A DNA stretch of 64,000 nt from Chitinophagaceae bacterium (GTDB lineage Bacteria > Bacteroidota > Bacteroidia > Chitinophagales > Chitinophagaceae). Under the pieces are notes generated by a model that saw only the letters and a list, made by a program, of their open reading frames with translations, did not search any database and was not told the origin of the DNA. Within the stretch, counting starts at the first letter, position 1; the number at the start of each line of letters is the position of its first letter. Positions 34,736 to 44,288 of the stretch are shown here, piece by piece. The stretch lies in NCBI GenBank assembly GCA_020403425.1, contig JADBXR010000002.1:248001-312000 (forward strand), read 5' to 3'. The position numbers and the translations under genes are program-made.

Positions 34736-35542
34736 TTATTTCACCAGCTCGCCATTTTTAAAGAAAAAATTCCTGACCAGCTTATCGGCCAGCGAAGGAA
34801 AAAAGCGGTTCATGAAAACGGTCCGTTTACCCGTGAAAGTAAGTACCAGGCTGCGTTTTCTTTTTTCGATGGCTTTGATGATGTGCTGTGCGCAGGTTTC
34901 GGCACTCATCATCTTGCCTTCATCCATCGGTGATTCTCCCTGTGATTTACCCAGGGCATTCAGGGCCACGTTGCGAATATTGGAGGTGGTGAAACCCGGG
35001 CAAACCCACATCACATTGGTGCCGCTGTCGAGCAGTTCGGTGCGCAGGGCTTCCAGCCATCCGTTCACCGCGAATTTGGAAGCGGAGTAACCGCTTCTGC
35101 CAGGCAGACCGCGGTAACCGGCAATGGAAGATACCCCTACCACGGTTCCTTTATTACGGGTGATATATGGCAGGGCGAACTTGGTGCAGTACACCGTACC
35201 CCAGAAATTGATATCCATTACTTTTCGGATGGTATCCAGCTGTACTTCTGAAACGAGTGACCGCATGGATACACCTGCATTATTGATGAGGATATCGATG
35301 GTGCCGAAGGCTTTAACGGTTGCCTCGATAAAATTCTGGCAATCGGTTTCCTTACTCACGTCGGCGGTATGGATCAGCAGGGGTTTGCCGGGGTAAGTGG
35401 ACTGCAGCTGGTATAACTTATCATAGTTACGGCCACAGGTGGCCACTTTGGCTCCCAATTGGAGAAAAGCATCTACCAATGCCTTCCCGATCCCTTCCGA
35501 TCCACCGGTGATCACAACAACCTTTTGTTGAAAAACTGACAT
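34736..35542 (-). CDS. Short-chain dehydrogenase/reductase
   Basis: A 268-residue classical SDR with the cofactor motif ITGGSEGIGKA (about 11-21), NNAGVSMR, the catalytic Ser in VSSIAGYRG and the YSASK catalytic pair. Extra C-terminal residues with a basic stretch suggest membrane association, as in lipid-acting SDRs. The substrate is unknown. The start MSVFQQKVV at 35542 is used, 18 nt from a consensus -7 box. Confidence 0.9.
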   Translation of the reverse strand: MSVFQQKVVVITGGSEGIGKALVDAFLQLGAKVATCGRNYDKLYQLQSTYPGKPLLIHTADVSKETDCQNFIEATVKAFGTIDILINNAGVSMRSLVSEVQLDTIRKVMDINFWGTVYCTKFALPYITRNKGTVVGVSSIAGYRGLPGRSGYSASKFAVNGWLEALRTELLDSGTNVMWVCPGFTTSNIRNVALNALGKSQGESPMDEGKMMSAETCAQHIIKAIEKRKRSLVLTFTGKRTVFMNRFFPSLADKLVRNFFFKNGELVK

Positions 35543-35560
35543 AAGATTTGGCTTATCATA

Positions 35561-35568
35561 CAAAAATA
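35561..35568 (-). promoter_or_regulatory. -7 box of the SDR gene
   Basis: Minus-strand TATTTTTG is an exact TAnnTTTG match, with a short leader of about 13 nt. Confidence 0.55.
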
Positions 35569-35631
35569 GGCAGTTCCGCCATGAGTTATTGACGTTCTGT
35601 GTGTAAAAAATGGAAAATACTTTTATAAAAA

Positions 35632-35662
35632 TTTGGCAGTTTTTTTATTTCACCTATTTTTG
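35632..35662 (+). promoter_or_regulatory. Promoter of tRNA-Lys
   Basis: TTTG at 35632-35635, a 19-nt spacer and TATTTTTG at 35655-35662 form a perfect Bacteroidota promoter, the best one in the window. Confidence 0.8.
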
Positions 35663-35712
35663 CACTCCCAAAGAAAAAAAGTCACTGGCTTTTCTTCCCA
35701 GGGTAAGGGTTT

Positions 35713-35788
35713 GATTCCGTAGCTCAGTTGGTAGAGCAATACACTTTTAATGTATGGGTCCTGGGTCCGAGTCCCAGCGGGATCACCA
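35713..35788 (+). tRNA. tRNA-Lys (anticodon TTT)
   Basis: A 76-nt cloverleaf with encoded CCA. The acceptor stem is GATTCCG/CGGGATC with one T-G pair. The D-arm reads GCTC...GAGC, the anticodon stem ATACA/TGTAT with loop CTTTTAA (anticodon TTT), and the T-arm CTGGG/CCCAG. The discriminator base is A. It has its own promoter upstream and a strong terminator directly after the CCA. Confidence 0.97.
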
Positions 35789-35818
35789 AAAAGCCTCACA
35801 GAAATGTGAGGCTTTTTT
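35789..35818 (+). terminator. Terminator of tRNA-Lys
   Basis: GCCTCACA-GAAA-TGTGAGGC is a perfect 8-bp stem with a tetraloop, preceded by A residues and followed by six T. Confidence 0.93.
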
Positions 35819-35910
35819 AATATCGAATATTGAACAAGGAATAATGACTATTGAATGGTCGTTGGTGCCTGGCGCGGGATTCGCGGGTAAACACTTGCCG
35901 GGATCCAATA

Positions 35911-35942
35911 AAAAAGCACCGTTACAGTAACGGTGCTTTTTT
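35911..35942. terminator. Bidirectional terminator before the molybdenum hydroxylase operon end
   Basis: GCACCGTTA-CAG-TAACGGTGC is a perfect stem with A and T tracts on both sides. It serves the minus-strand operon ending at 35972. Confidence 0.9.
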
Positions 35943-35971
35943 ATTCACTGATCGGGTTGGCGGGATTTCCC

Positions 35972-38227
35972 CTACCCTTTTTTGTTCAGCTCGTTGATGA
36001 ATGGCTGCTGGTACAACCTCTTACCTGTTGCTTTATATAAAGCATTGGCCAGCGCCCCGAATATGGGCGGGAATGGAGGTTCTCCCAAACCGGTTGGATC
36101 GATGGTATTCTGTACAAAATGTACGTCTATCTTTTTGGGCGCTTCGTTGTGGCGGATCATCCGGTATTGATGAAAGTTCTTCTGCATGGGCTCTCCCTTC
36201 TCAAATCGTAAACCACCGAACAGGGCGTTCCCAATACCATCCACCACGGCCCCTTCCACCATATTCTTTGCGCCTTCGGGATTTACCACCACGCCGCAGT
36301 CCAGTGCGGAAACCACTTTGTCCACCACTGGCTGTCCGTTCTTCATCGTCACATCCACTACATGCGCCGCATAGGAATTGTGGCAGAAATAGGCCGCCAC
36401 TCCCCTGCGCAGCTCTTTGTTGTTTTCCTTGCGCCAGTTCGATTTTTCTTTCACCAGTTCCAATACGCCTATATACCTGTCGGCATCATAATCATTGTTC
36501 TTGCCTACGGGATTCGTTTTGGCCCTTTTCAGCAGTTCGATCCGGTAATCGATAGGATCCTTACCGATCAGTTCCGCCAACTCATCCAGGAACGACTGTT
36601 CGGCACTGGCGATAAAATTAGAGCGCGGCGCCCTGAATGCGCCAATGGTGATATTGGACGGGATCTGCCATCCCTCAGCAAGATAATTATCGAAAGCCCC
36701 TGCAGGAAAACGATCGGCATGTATGGCATTTTCAGGAATACCCCCACCCTTGATATGTACGGCGGTCACTTCATTTTTCTCATTGATAGCGGCCCTGTAT
36801 GTCACCATATAAGCGGGACGGTAAATACCATTGGTCATATCGTCCTCCCGGGTGTAGATGAGTTTGATGGGCGCTTTCATTTTCTGGGAGATCAAACCCG
36901 CTTCTACCATATAATGGCAATAAGCCCTTCTGCCAAAACCTCCACCCATCCGGGCCAGTTGTATATCAATAGAGGAAGCCGGTATCCCTAAATTGGCCAC
37001 CAGTGTCGGCTTGATGAATTCAGGGGCCTGTGTTGGCGCTACAAAAAATGCTTTTTCATCCGTGATATGCGCAAAACAGCTGATGGGCTCCATGGTATTG
37101 TGGGGCAGGAACGGTGCGGAATAGGTTCTTTCCAGCACTTTCTTCGCTTTCGCGAAAGCCTCTTCCGGATGACCGTCTTTCCGCAGGACCCGGCCGGGCT
37201 TTTTCTGCATGTCCTGCATCTTCTTCACATGGTCGGCCGTATTCTCCAGGCCTGCGGGAATGAGCTCTTCCTGTTTGCCTCCCCAGCCGGCCACCACTTC
37301 TTTGGTTTCACGGATGGGTTCCCACTGGATCGAGATCTTCTTCCGGGCATTCATCACCTCCCAGGTGGATCTACCTACCACCACCAGCAAATGATTGAAC
37401 GTACGGGTATCAAAACCTGCCCTTTCATATCCCTCTTTGTATACCTTGATATCAAAAACGTCTTTGATGCCCGGCATCTGTAGCGCCGCTGAAGCATCAT
37501 AGGATTTCAGCTGCATACCAAAGGCCGAAGGGCGTATCGTCATGGCGATCAGCATACCCTCCTGGCGATAATCCATGGTGAACAACGACTGTCCACGTAC
37601 GATCTTCTTTCCTTCCACATTTTTCTGGTGCGTTCCCAGTAGCGAAAATTCGGTCGTTTTCTTCAGCACCACATTTTCCGGAACAGGCAATTGAGCGGCG
37701 GCTGTTGACAGGGAACCATAGTTGATGGAACGGTTGCTATTCGCATGATGAACCATTCCCTGGGAAGTCGTCAGCTCAGCAACCGGTACTTTCCATTCGG
37801 CCGCAGCGGCCTGCAGTAACATGAGTCTGGCCGCAGCCCCTGCTTTGCGCAGGATCTGCCATCCCTGGCGGATGGACTGGCTACCTCCCGTAAACTGCCG
37901 TTTATATTTGGGTGTATTGAAATCGGCCTGTTCCACCTGCACATTTTTCCAATCGGCGTCCAGCTCCTCTGCTATGATCATGGGCATGGATGTGATCACG
38001 TTCTGTCCGAATTCCGGGTTGGGCGACATGATCTTTACCTGGTTGTCGGGTGTGATCTTAACAAAACCAGTCAGTTCCACCCATTTTTCAGCCGCAGGGG
38101 TTCCCGCCAGCACTTCATTGGGTTTTATACTGGCCAGCCAGCCAAACCCGATCATCATACCTCCGCCGGAGATAGACGTTACCTTCAGGAAAGACCGACG
38201 GCTATAGTTCTTGTTCGTTTTTTCCAT
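35972..38227 (-). CDS. Molybdopterin-binding subunit of a xanthine dehydrogenase-family enzyme (isoquinoline 1-oxidoreductase beta type)
   Basis: A 751-residue Tat-exported large subunit. The twin-arginine signal is RRSFLK at residues 10-15. Two aldehyde oxidase/xanthine dehydrogenase-like domains follow, with GGGFGRRAYCHY near residue 420 and a late GLGEPPFPPIFGALANAL segment near the active-site Glu region. It would bind molybdopterin cytosine dinucleotide and act in the periplasm with the 2Fe-2S subunit encoded 33 bp upstream. The substrate (aldehyde or N-heterocycle) is unknown. No maturation gene lies nearby. Confidence 0.92.
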   Translation of the reverse strand: MEKTNKNYSRRSFLKVTSISGGGMMIGFGWLASIKPNEVLAGTPAAEKWVELTGFVKITPDNQVKIMSPNPEFGQNVITSMPMIIAEELDADWKNVQVEQADFNTPKYKRQFTGGSQSIRQGWQILRKAGAAARLMLLQAAAAEWKVPVAELTTSQGMVHHANSNRSINYGSLSTAAAQLPVPENVVLKKTTEFSLLGTHQKNVEGKKIVRGQSLFTMDYRQEGMLIAMTIRPSAFGMQLKSYDASAALQMPGIKDVFDIKVYKEGYERAGFDTRTFNHLLVVVGRSTWEVMNARKKISIQWEPIRETKEVVAGWGGKQEELIPAGLENTADHVKKMQDMQKKPGRVLRKDGHPEEAFAKAKKVLERTYSAPFLPHNTMEPISCFAHITDEKAFFVAPTQAPEFIKPTLVANLGIPASSIDIQLARMGGGFGRRAYCHYMVEAGLISQKMKAPIKLIYTREDDMTNGIYRPAYMVTYRAAINEKNEVTAVHIKGGGIPENAIHADRFPAGAFDNYLAEGWQIPSNITIGAFRAPRSNFIASAEQSFLDELAELIGKDPIDYRIELLKRAKTNPVGKNNDYDADRYIGVLELVKEKSNWRKENNKELRRGVAAYFCHNSYAAHVVDVTMKNGQPVVDKVVSALDCGVVVNPEGAKNMVEGAVVDGIGNALFGGLRFEKGEPMQKNFHQYRMIRHNEAPKKIDVHFVQNTIDPTGLGEPPFPPIFGALANALYKATGKRLYQQPFINELNKKG

Positions 38228-38260
38228 AAAATGATCTTTTGCTTGATGGTAGTGTACAGC

Positions 38261-38725
38261 TTATTTACCGGATGTACCGGCGGCTGTTTTAATGGCTTCC
38301 TTGATCCTTGTATAGGTTCCGCAGCGGCAGATATTACCCGTCATGGCGCTTTCGATCTCCGCATCACTCGGATGGGGATTCGATCTCAGCAGGGATGCTG
38401 CCGTCATGATCTGGCCTGTCTGACAATACCCGCATTGCGCCACATCCAGTTCCAGCCAGGCTTTCTGAACAGGGTGATCCCCGTTGTCAGACAGTCCCTC
38501 GATCGTAGTTATTTCCTGCGAGCCAACGGCCGAAACCGGTAACTGGCAGGACCGCAATGCACGGCCGTTCAGGTGAATGGTACAGGCCCCGCAGGAACCT
38601 ACTCCGCAACCATACTTGGTACCTACCAGGTTCAAATGATCACGCAGCACCCATAATACCGGGGTAGCAGGGTCCACGTCCACTTCCTGTTTTTTACCGT
38701 TGATGGTCAGTGTCATCTTTGCCAT
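38261..38725 (-). CDS. 2Fe-2S subunit of the molybdenum hydroxylase
   Basis: A 154-residue protein with two 2Fe-2S clusters. The plant-ferredoxin-type cluster is CGVGSCGACTIHLNG with a later Cys in SCQLPV, and the C-terminal cluster is CGYCQTGQIM with CRCGTY. This is the isoquinoline oxidoreductase alpha-type small subunit. It lacks its own signal and would ride with the Tat-exported large subunit. The start MAKMTLTING at 38725 is preferred. It is the first gene of a two-gene operon. Confidence 0.94.
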   Translation of the reverse strand: MAKMTLTINGKKQEVDVDPATPVLWVLRDHLNLVGTKYGCGVGSCGACTIHLNGRALRSCQLPVSAVGSQEITTIEGLSDNGDHPVQKAWLELDVAQCGYCQTGQIMTAASLLRSNPHPSDAEIESAMTGNICRCGTYTRIKEAIKTAAGTSGK

Positions 38726-38746
38726 ATCAATATCGTTTAAATACAA

Positions 38747-39291
38747 AACACAAGTATCCGGTACTAATTTACCTTAGTCAGGGATCAGTTGGCCGAATAA
38801 TTCAAATAAATAATTACGAAAATCAAATAAGTACAAAAAATTAACAGGGTTTGCACAGAACCATACCTGCCTATAAAATAACCGCGCTGCAGAAATTTGG
38901 ACATACTATAGGCACGCTTTGGGCCAAGCGAAGCCTTTCCGATGGGAAACAGTTCGAGGAAGCAAATGGATGCTGATCAAGCATACAAGCTAACCAATTG
39001 CGAGAGGATGCTCAAACTAACTCATACCGTGAAAATCTACCTCATAACCCGCCCTTTAAAGATGCGGGTTATCTGCATGTTATCAACGAGTTGAGAAGCT
39101 ATTGGAATTGGGATTAGACTGGATGAGCTCTGATGGCCAACGGGTCATAAAAAAGTCTTGACCACCAATAGCTTATGTAGTTGGCAGGGTATTTTGGAGT
39201 GATTTTTTGGCAAGTGTCGTTTTGGGTAGTGACTGTTTACCCATACAGACAGGTAAGATCTACCGACCCCAAGGACCTGTACATTAAACTA
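38747..39291. other. Gene-free stretch of about 545 bases
   Basis: I find no convincing gene on either strand; short open frames here show no recognisable protein. The left 100 bases are AT-rich and probably carry the promoter of the molybdenum hydroxylase operon. A 9-bp stem ATAACCCGC/GCGGGTTAT at 39044-39072 has no T tract. The stretch 38880-39000 has short gene-like base composition and may be a decayed remnant, but this is not supported by homology I can recognise. Confidence 0.5.
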
Positions 39292-40842
39292 TCAGTGTTG
39301 CAGCAGGTTAACAGCTTTCCACAAAGTAAACAGACTGGTGCAGATCACCAGTCCGCCCACCAGGAAATACATGGTTTTGAGAGGTAGTTTCCCCACCAGA
39401 CGGGCAGCAACCGGGGCCGCCAGAATACCGCCAATGATCAGTCCCAGCACATCCCCCAGGGGAATGTGTTTCAGTAGAATGAAGAAAGTAACAGCACTGG
39501 CAAACACAACAAAGAATTCGGCAAGACAAACCGAGCCGATCACATAACGCGGGCTTTTTCTTTTCGAGATCAGTGTGCTGGTAACCAGTGCACCCCAGCC
39601 ACCACCGGCGAATGCATCCATAAAACCGCCCACGCCTGCCAGCCAGCCTGCGCGTTTCACCTTGTCCTGCCGTTTCTTTTTCCGGATAGCTTTTTTGATG
39701 ATAAAATAACCAAGGTAACAGGTATAAATGGCCAATGGCACCCGAACATAAGTAGCATACCGCTGACCAATATACGCCAACGTGGCGCCGGTTACCGCCC
39801 CAATGATACCTGGCACCACCAGTGTCCTGAATAATTTTTTGTTGATGTTCCCGAACCGGTGATGACTGTAACCCGATACCCCGCTGGAGAATACCCTGGC
39901 AGAGTGCACACGGCTGCTTACCACGGCCGGCGGCACCCCATTGGCCAGCAGGAAGGTGGTAGAAATGGTTCCATACCCCATACCCAACGAACCATCCACC
40001 ATCTGTGCCAGGAATCCGGTAAGTAACATCATTAAAAAAGAACTGGTATCGATATAAGCAGGAACGGACCTAACCAACCCATACAGTTCTTTTGCAGGAA
40101 AATAAGAAAAGACGGCCGCCCCCAGTATCATGCACACAAAGGCGAACAGGCACAACTTCACTATCTGTTGCCATTTCTTTTCCTTCTGTTTTTTGAGGCT
40201 TACTTCATCCAGCGACACCTGTTTGGCGACCAGCACTTTGGTGAGGTCATTCAGTTGTTTCACCTTGTCCGTAAAATCACCATTCAGCTGCTGGCGGATC
40301 TGTTGCATATCATTGAGCACATCATCCATCTCAGGCGGAATGATCTCATTCAGCACTTCTTTGATCCGCTTAGCCACGGTGGGCGATTTGCCATTGGTGG
40401 AGATAGCGATCTTCAGGTTACCTTTCTGAACGATCGAACCCAGGTAGAAATCGCAGAGTGCAGGTTTATCCGCCACATTCACCAGGAGATTCCTTTCTTT
40501 AGCATCTTTTCGGATACATTCGCTCAAGTGAATATCATTCACCGCCACCACTACAATCTCAGCGCCTTCGAGGTCCGTTGCCGCATAACTTTTCTGTACC
40601 AGTTTTACGCCGGGATATTGTTGCGCCAGTTCACGGATCTGTTCACTGATCCCTATCGCCACCACCCGGATACCCGCATTCGGTGCATTACCAAGTAATG
40701 ACCTGAGTTTCTCATATGCCACATTACCGCCACCTACCAGCAAAACCGGCAGGTTCTCCAGTTTAAGGAAAACAGGGAACAGCGGATTGCCCGACCCATC
40801 CGCAGAAACGATCGGTCCTGCTTGCTCAATTGACTGCATCAT
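39292..40842 (-). CDS. Fusion of siroheme-synthase N-terminal dehydrogenase and TSUP sulfite/sulfate transporter
   Basis: A 516-residue two-domain protein. Residues about 20-165 form a Met8p/CysG-type precorrin-2 dehydrogenase (Rossmann GGGNVAYEK at 37-45, VNVADKPALCDF with Asp125 at the expected catalytic position, AISTNGKSP). Residues about 170-225 are a helical charged linker. The rest is a TauE/SafE (TSUP) membrane protein with about eight hydrophobic segments and GFLAQMVDGSLGMGYG. The first half would make sirohydrochlorin, or siroheme, for CysI; the second moves sulfite, sulfate or another sulfur anion. Its start overlaps the cysI end by 17 bp. It is last in the cys operon. Confidence 0.92.
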   Translation of the reverse strand: MMQSIEQAGPIVSADGSGNPLFPVFLKLENLPVLLVGGGNVAYEKLRSLLGNAPNAGIRVVAIGISEQIRELAQQYPGVKLVQKSYAATDLEGAEIVVVAVNDIHLSECIRKDAKERNLLVNVADKPALCDFYLGSIVQKGNLKIAISTNGKSPTVAKRIKEVLNEIIPPEMDDVLNDMQQIRQQLNGDFTDKVKQLNDLTKVLVAKQVSLDEVSLKKQKEKKWQQIVKLCLFAFVCMILGAAVFSYFPAKELYGLVRSVPAYIDTSSFLMMLLTGFLAQMVDGSLGMGYGTISTTFLLANGVPPAVVSSRVHSARVFSSGVSGYSHHRFGNINKKLFRTLVVPGIIGAVTGATLAYIGQRYATYVRVPLAIYTCYLGYFIIKKAIRKKKRQDKVKRAGWLAGVGGFMDAFAGGGWGALVTSTLISKRKSPRYVIGSVCLAEFFVVFASAVTFFILLKHIPLGDVLGLIIGGILAAPVAARLVGKLPLKTMYFLVGGLVICTSLFTLWKAVNLLQH

Positions 40843-42505
40843 GTGATGATACCCACTGTTTTCTGATGGCAAAATCGCCGAAGCTCTCACCCGTCAGACG
40901 CCCGGCTGCATAACTTTCCAGAAGGCCGTCCAGGGATGCCAGTATCTCTTCCTCTCCGATGTTCTCCTGATAGATCTGATTCAGGCGCTGTCCTATCCTG
41001 TCGCCACCCAACTGAAGGTTATACCTTCCAGGTCCCGTTCCCACCAGGCCGATCTCGGCAGCATAGGACCGGGCGCATCCGTTGGGACAACCCGTCATAC
41101 GGATAATGATCTCTTCCTGTTGTAATTGGTGTTTCTGCAACAATGGTTCCATCTTATCCAGCAGGGTTGGCAGATAGCGCTGGGCTTCTGCCAGTGCCAG
41201 GGGGCAGGTGGGCAATGCCACACAAGCCATGGCATGCCGGCGGATCACCGAACTTTTTTCTGTGAGCAGTATCACGCCATAGGCATCCAAGATCGCTTCA
41301 ATGGCGGCCTTATCCGATGCTTTCACATCACTGATGATCACATTCTGGTTACAGGTGAACCGGAAATTTGCTTTTCCGCTATGCGCTATGGCCAGCAGGG
41401 CCGATTTCACCTGTGCCGTTCCCGTATCTGTCACTCTTCCATTTTCTACCAGGACCGTATAATACCAGAGACCCTCCGCATTCTGATGCCAGCCAAAATG
41501 ATCCTTGCGGCTGGTGAAGACGGTTGTGCGAACGGGCTCCAATGCAAAGCCGACTCTCCTTTCCAGCTCCTCCCTGAACCAATCAACGCCTAAGCGGTCC
41601 AGTGTATATTTTAAACGGGCCAGTTTACGGTCGCTTCGATTGCCATGATCCCGCTGGATAGCAGCGATCTCGTATACAACCTTCAATGTTTTTTCCTCTC
41701 CGGGCACAAAACCGATCAGTGTGGCCAGACGAGGGTATGTATCCGGATTACCATGCGTGCTCGACAAACCACCCCCGATGGCGATATTGAAACCCTCCAG
41801 GTGGCCATTGCTGATCACTGCGATCAATCCGATATCATTCGCAAAAACATCCACATCATTGTTCGGCGGTATGGCAATGGCGATCTTGAACTTGCGGGGC
41901 AAGTACCGGTCCTGATACAATGGGTCCTCTTCTTCTTTTTTATCCAGCAATGGTTCATCATCCAGCCAGATCTCATAGTAGGCCCTGGTCCTGGGCATCA
42001 GCAAACGGCTGATCTTGTCCGCATAACCAAACACTTCCTCGTGTATAGGAGACTCCTTTGGATGTGAGCTGCACAACACGTTTCGGTTAATATCGCCACA
42101 GGTGGCTATCGAATCCAGTTTGGCCTCGTTGAACGCCTTGATGGTAGGTTTGATCTTTGATTTGATCATACCATGCAGCTGCAGGGTCTGGCGCGATGTG
42201 ATCTTGATCACACCCGTTGCGTTCTCGCCCGCCACTTCATGCACCGCTATCCATTGCGCAGGCGTTAAAAAACCTCCCGGCAGCCTAAGACGTATCATAA
42301 ACGAATACAGTCGTTCCAGTTTTTTGGCGGCACGTTCTTCACGGCGGTCGCGGTCGTCCTGCTGGTACATGCCGTGAAATTTGATCAGGGCCTGATCATC
42401 TTCACGGATAGCGCCGGTGATCTCGTCCCTCAGGCTCTCCCTGATAGTGCCACGCAAGCCATCACTGGCTTCCTTGATAATTTCTATCGCTGATTTTTTT
42501 GACAT
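40826..42505 (-). CDS. cysI: Sulfite reductase hemoprotein (beta) subunit
   Basis: A 559-residue siroheme/4Fe-4S sulfite reductase. The cluster and siroheme cysteines are in ACVALPTCPLALAEA (near 430) and TGCPNGCARS (near 480). The duplicated ferredoxin-like halves include SRQTLQLHG (near 110). It reduces sulfite to sulfide with electrons from CysJ, encoded directly upstream. Length and Cys spacing are standard. Confidence 0.95.
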   Translation of the reverse strand: MSKKSAIEIIKEASDGLRGTIRESLRDEITGAIREDDQALIKFHGMYQQDDRDRREERAAKKLERLYSFMIRLRLPGGFLTPAQWIAVHEVAGENATGVIKITSRQTLQLHGMIKSKIKPTIKAFNEAKLDSIATCGDINRNVLCSSHPKESPIHEEVFGYADKISRLLMPRTRAYYEIWLDDEPLLDKKEEEDPLYQDRYLPRKFKIAIAIPPNNDVDVFANDIGLIAVISNGHLEGFNIAIGGGLSSTHGNPDTYPRLATLIGFVPGEEKTLKVVYEIAAIQRDHGNRSDRKLARLKYTLDRLGVDWFREELERRVGFALEPVRTTVFTSRKDHFGWHQNAEGLWYYTVLVENGRVTDTGTAQVKSALLAIAHSGKANFRFTCNQNVIISDVKASDKAAIEAILDAYGVILLTEKSSVIRRHAMACVALPTCPLALAEAQRYLPTLLDKMEPLLQKHQLQQEEIIIRMTGCPNGCARSYAAEIGLVGTGPGRYNLQLGGDRIGQRLNQIYQENIGEEEILASLDGLLESYAAGRLTGESFGDFAIRKQWVSSHDAVN

Positions 42506-42572
42506 AATATCTGTAACTGATTATTGCACGATGGTTGAATGATGAACGGAGCGTAATCAGGTATTGACCGGA

Positions 42573-44288
42573 TCAATACACATCTTTGGAATACCTTCCG
42601 CTGGTTTTCAATTGTTCAAAACAGGTTTGCGCCTCACCAGCGTCCAAATTGCCTTCTCCTGCTATGATCTGGAGCAAGGCTTTTTCCACCGATTCACTCA
42701 TGGGCGATTTTTCGCCGCACACATACAGGTAGGCACCTTCCTGGATCCAGGCGTATACATCTTTGGCATGTGCCAGCAATTTATCGGCCACTGAAAAAGG
42801 CTGTGACTGATCCTGCCGGAAGGCGAGCGAAATACCATTCAGTACGCCTGTCTGGTACCAGTCCTGCAGTTCTGTCTGGTACAGGAAGTCCCTGGTAAAA
42901 CTGTCTTCTCCAAAAAACAACCAGTTTTTGCCAGAAGCCCCGGTGGCATCGCGTTCTGCCAAAAATGAACGGAACGCTGCGATACCCGTACCCTGCCCGA
43001 TCATCAGAACTTTTTTATCGCCATCAGGTAAGCGGAACCGGTTATTCTTCTGTACAAAAAATTCAAGTACTGCCCCTACCGGCAATGCCGCCAGGTAACC
43101 GGAACACAAACCATGTTGCATCTCCCCGCCAGCAGGGAACCTGTCCAGTTCTACTGTCAAATGCACTTCGCCGTTATGTGCAGCAGAGGAAGAGGCAATG
43201 GTATAGATGCGGGGTGATTGTGCCGGCAGTATCGCAATCACTTCTTCAAACCGGGCCTTATCTTGCAAGGGATGGTTCTCCAAAAGTTGCAGGAGGTCTG
43301 TTTTCTGTTCAGGAATATCCTGTTGTACAATGGATGCATATTTTTTAACCACCCGTTCATGCAGGCGTCCAACGGCCAATTTCTGCTGCAACAATTCTTC
43401 GGCGGTATACAATTCATTTTTATGTGAATACTGCCGCGTCCGTTCAAGCCCGGTAAGTTCAAACAGGCGGTTTACCAGAGCCGACGGGTTACGCGGAACA
43501 ATTCCAACAGAATCACCGGGCTGGTACTCCACCCCTTCTGCTATCAATTCCAGGTGATATACTTCCTTATGCGATCCCTGGTCGCTCAGCAACTGTTTGC
43601 CGGCCAATGTGGCTGTGTATATTTTTTTGTTGGACTTTGTTTCCTTTACAGCCCCTGTCTGTACAGGTTCACCAGCAACCGCTTCGGCACCCTGTACATA
43701 CAGCAGTACCTGTTCAAACCAGCTTTCGGCATCTTTCTCGTAATCCACATCGCATTTGCGAATGGGTACCACACGTTTACCCCCCAGTTTCTCCAACTGG
43801 TTATCCACATCCTCGCCTGTTTTACAGAAATAGGGATAAGATGTATCGCCCAATGCCAGCACGCTGTATCTCAACTGGTCAAGCCGGAAGCCGTTCCGGT
43901 GAATATGATCGTAGAATTTCTGCGCAGCCAGAGGCGGCTCTCCATCGCCCTGCGTACTGATCACCACAAACAGGTTCTCTTCGCGGGAAAGGTCGGTAAA
44001 ACGGTATTGATCAAGTCCTGCCAGCTTCACCTGCAGCTTCTGTTTCTTGGCTTTGGCGGCAAATTCCGTGGCCAGTTTTTTAGCATTACCGGTTTCGGTG
44101 CCGTACACGAATGTGACCTTTCGGGCAACAGCGGAAACGCCGGCAGTTACGGGCGCAGCTTCTTTTCCGTTGATCAGGGCAGAGAGGTATCCGTTGATCC
44201 AGATCAACTCTTCCCTTCCGATACCGGTCACCAGTTCGGTCAATAATTGTTGTTTATGCCCTGCCAGCATATTGTTTGGGTTGTTCAT
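42573..44288 (-). CDS. cysJ: Sulfite reductase flavoprotein (alpha) subunit
   Basis: A 571-residue diflavin reductase: a flavodoxin domain (about 48-190, FVYGTETGNAKKLA and GDGEPPLAA), then an FAD-binding connection domain (RIYTIASSS) and an NADPH domain (GQGTGIAAFRSFLAER, YVCGEKSPMS, ending SKDVY). It passes NADPH electrons to CysI. The gene start overlaps the end of sumT by 35 bp (17 bp if ATG 44270 is used). Confidence 0.95.
   Translation of the reverse strand: MNNPNNMLAGHKQQLLTELVTGIGREELIWINGYLSALINGKEAAPVTAGVSAVARKVTFVYGTETGNAKKLATEFAAKAKKQKLQVKLAGLDQYRFTDLSREENLFVVISTQGDGEPPLAAQKFYDHIHRNGFRLDQLRYSVLALGDTSYPYFCKTGEDVDNQLEKLGGKRVVPIRKCDVDYEKDAESWFEQVLLYVQGAEAVAGEPVQTGAVKETKSNKKIYTATLAGKQLLSDQGSHKEVYHLELIAEGVEYQPGDSVGIVPRNPSALVNRLFELTGLERTRQYSHKNELYTAEELLQQKLAVGRLHERVVKKYASIVQQDIPEQKTDLLQLLENHPLQDKARFEEVIAILPAQSPRIYTIASSSAAHNGEVHLTVELDRFPAGGEMQHGLCSGYLAALPVGAVLEFFVQKNNRFRLPDGDKKVLMIGQGTGIAAFRSFLAERDATGASGKNWLFFGEDSFTRDFLYQTELQDWYQTGVLNGISLAFRQDQSQPFSVADKLLAHAKDVYAWIQEGAYLYVCGEKSPMSESVEKALLQIIAGEGNLDAGEAQTCFEQLKTSGRYSKDVY

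Noticed and set aside
39181-39387. Small open frame with a hydrophobic N-terminus
   Set aside because: It runs into the antisense end of the fusion gene and resembles no protein I know.
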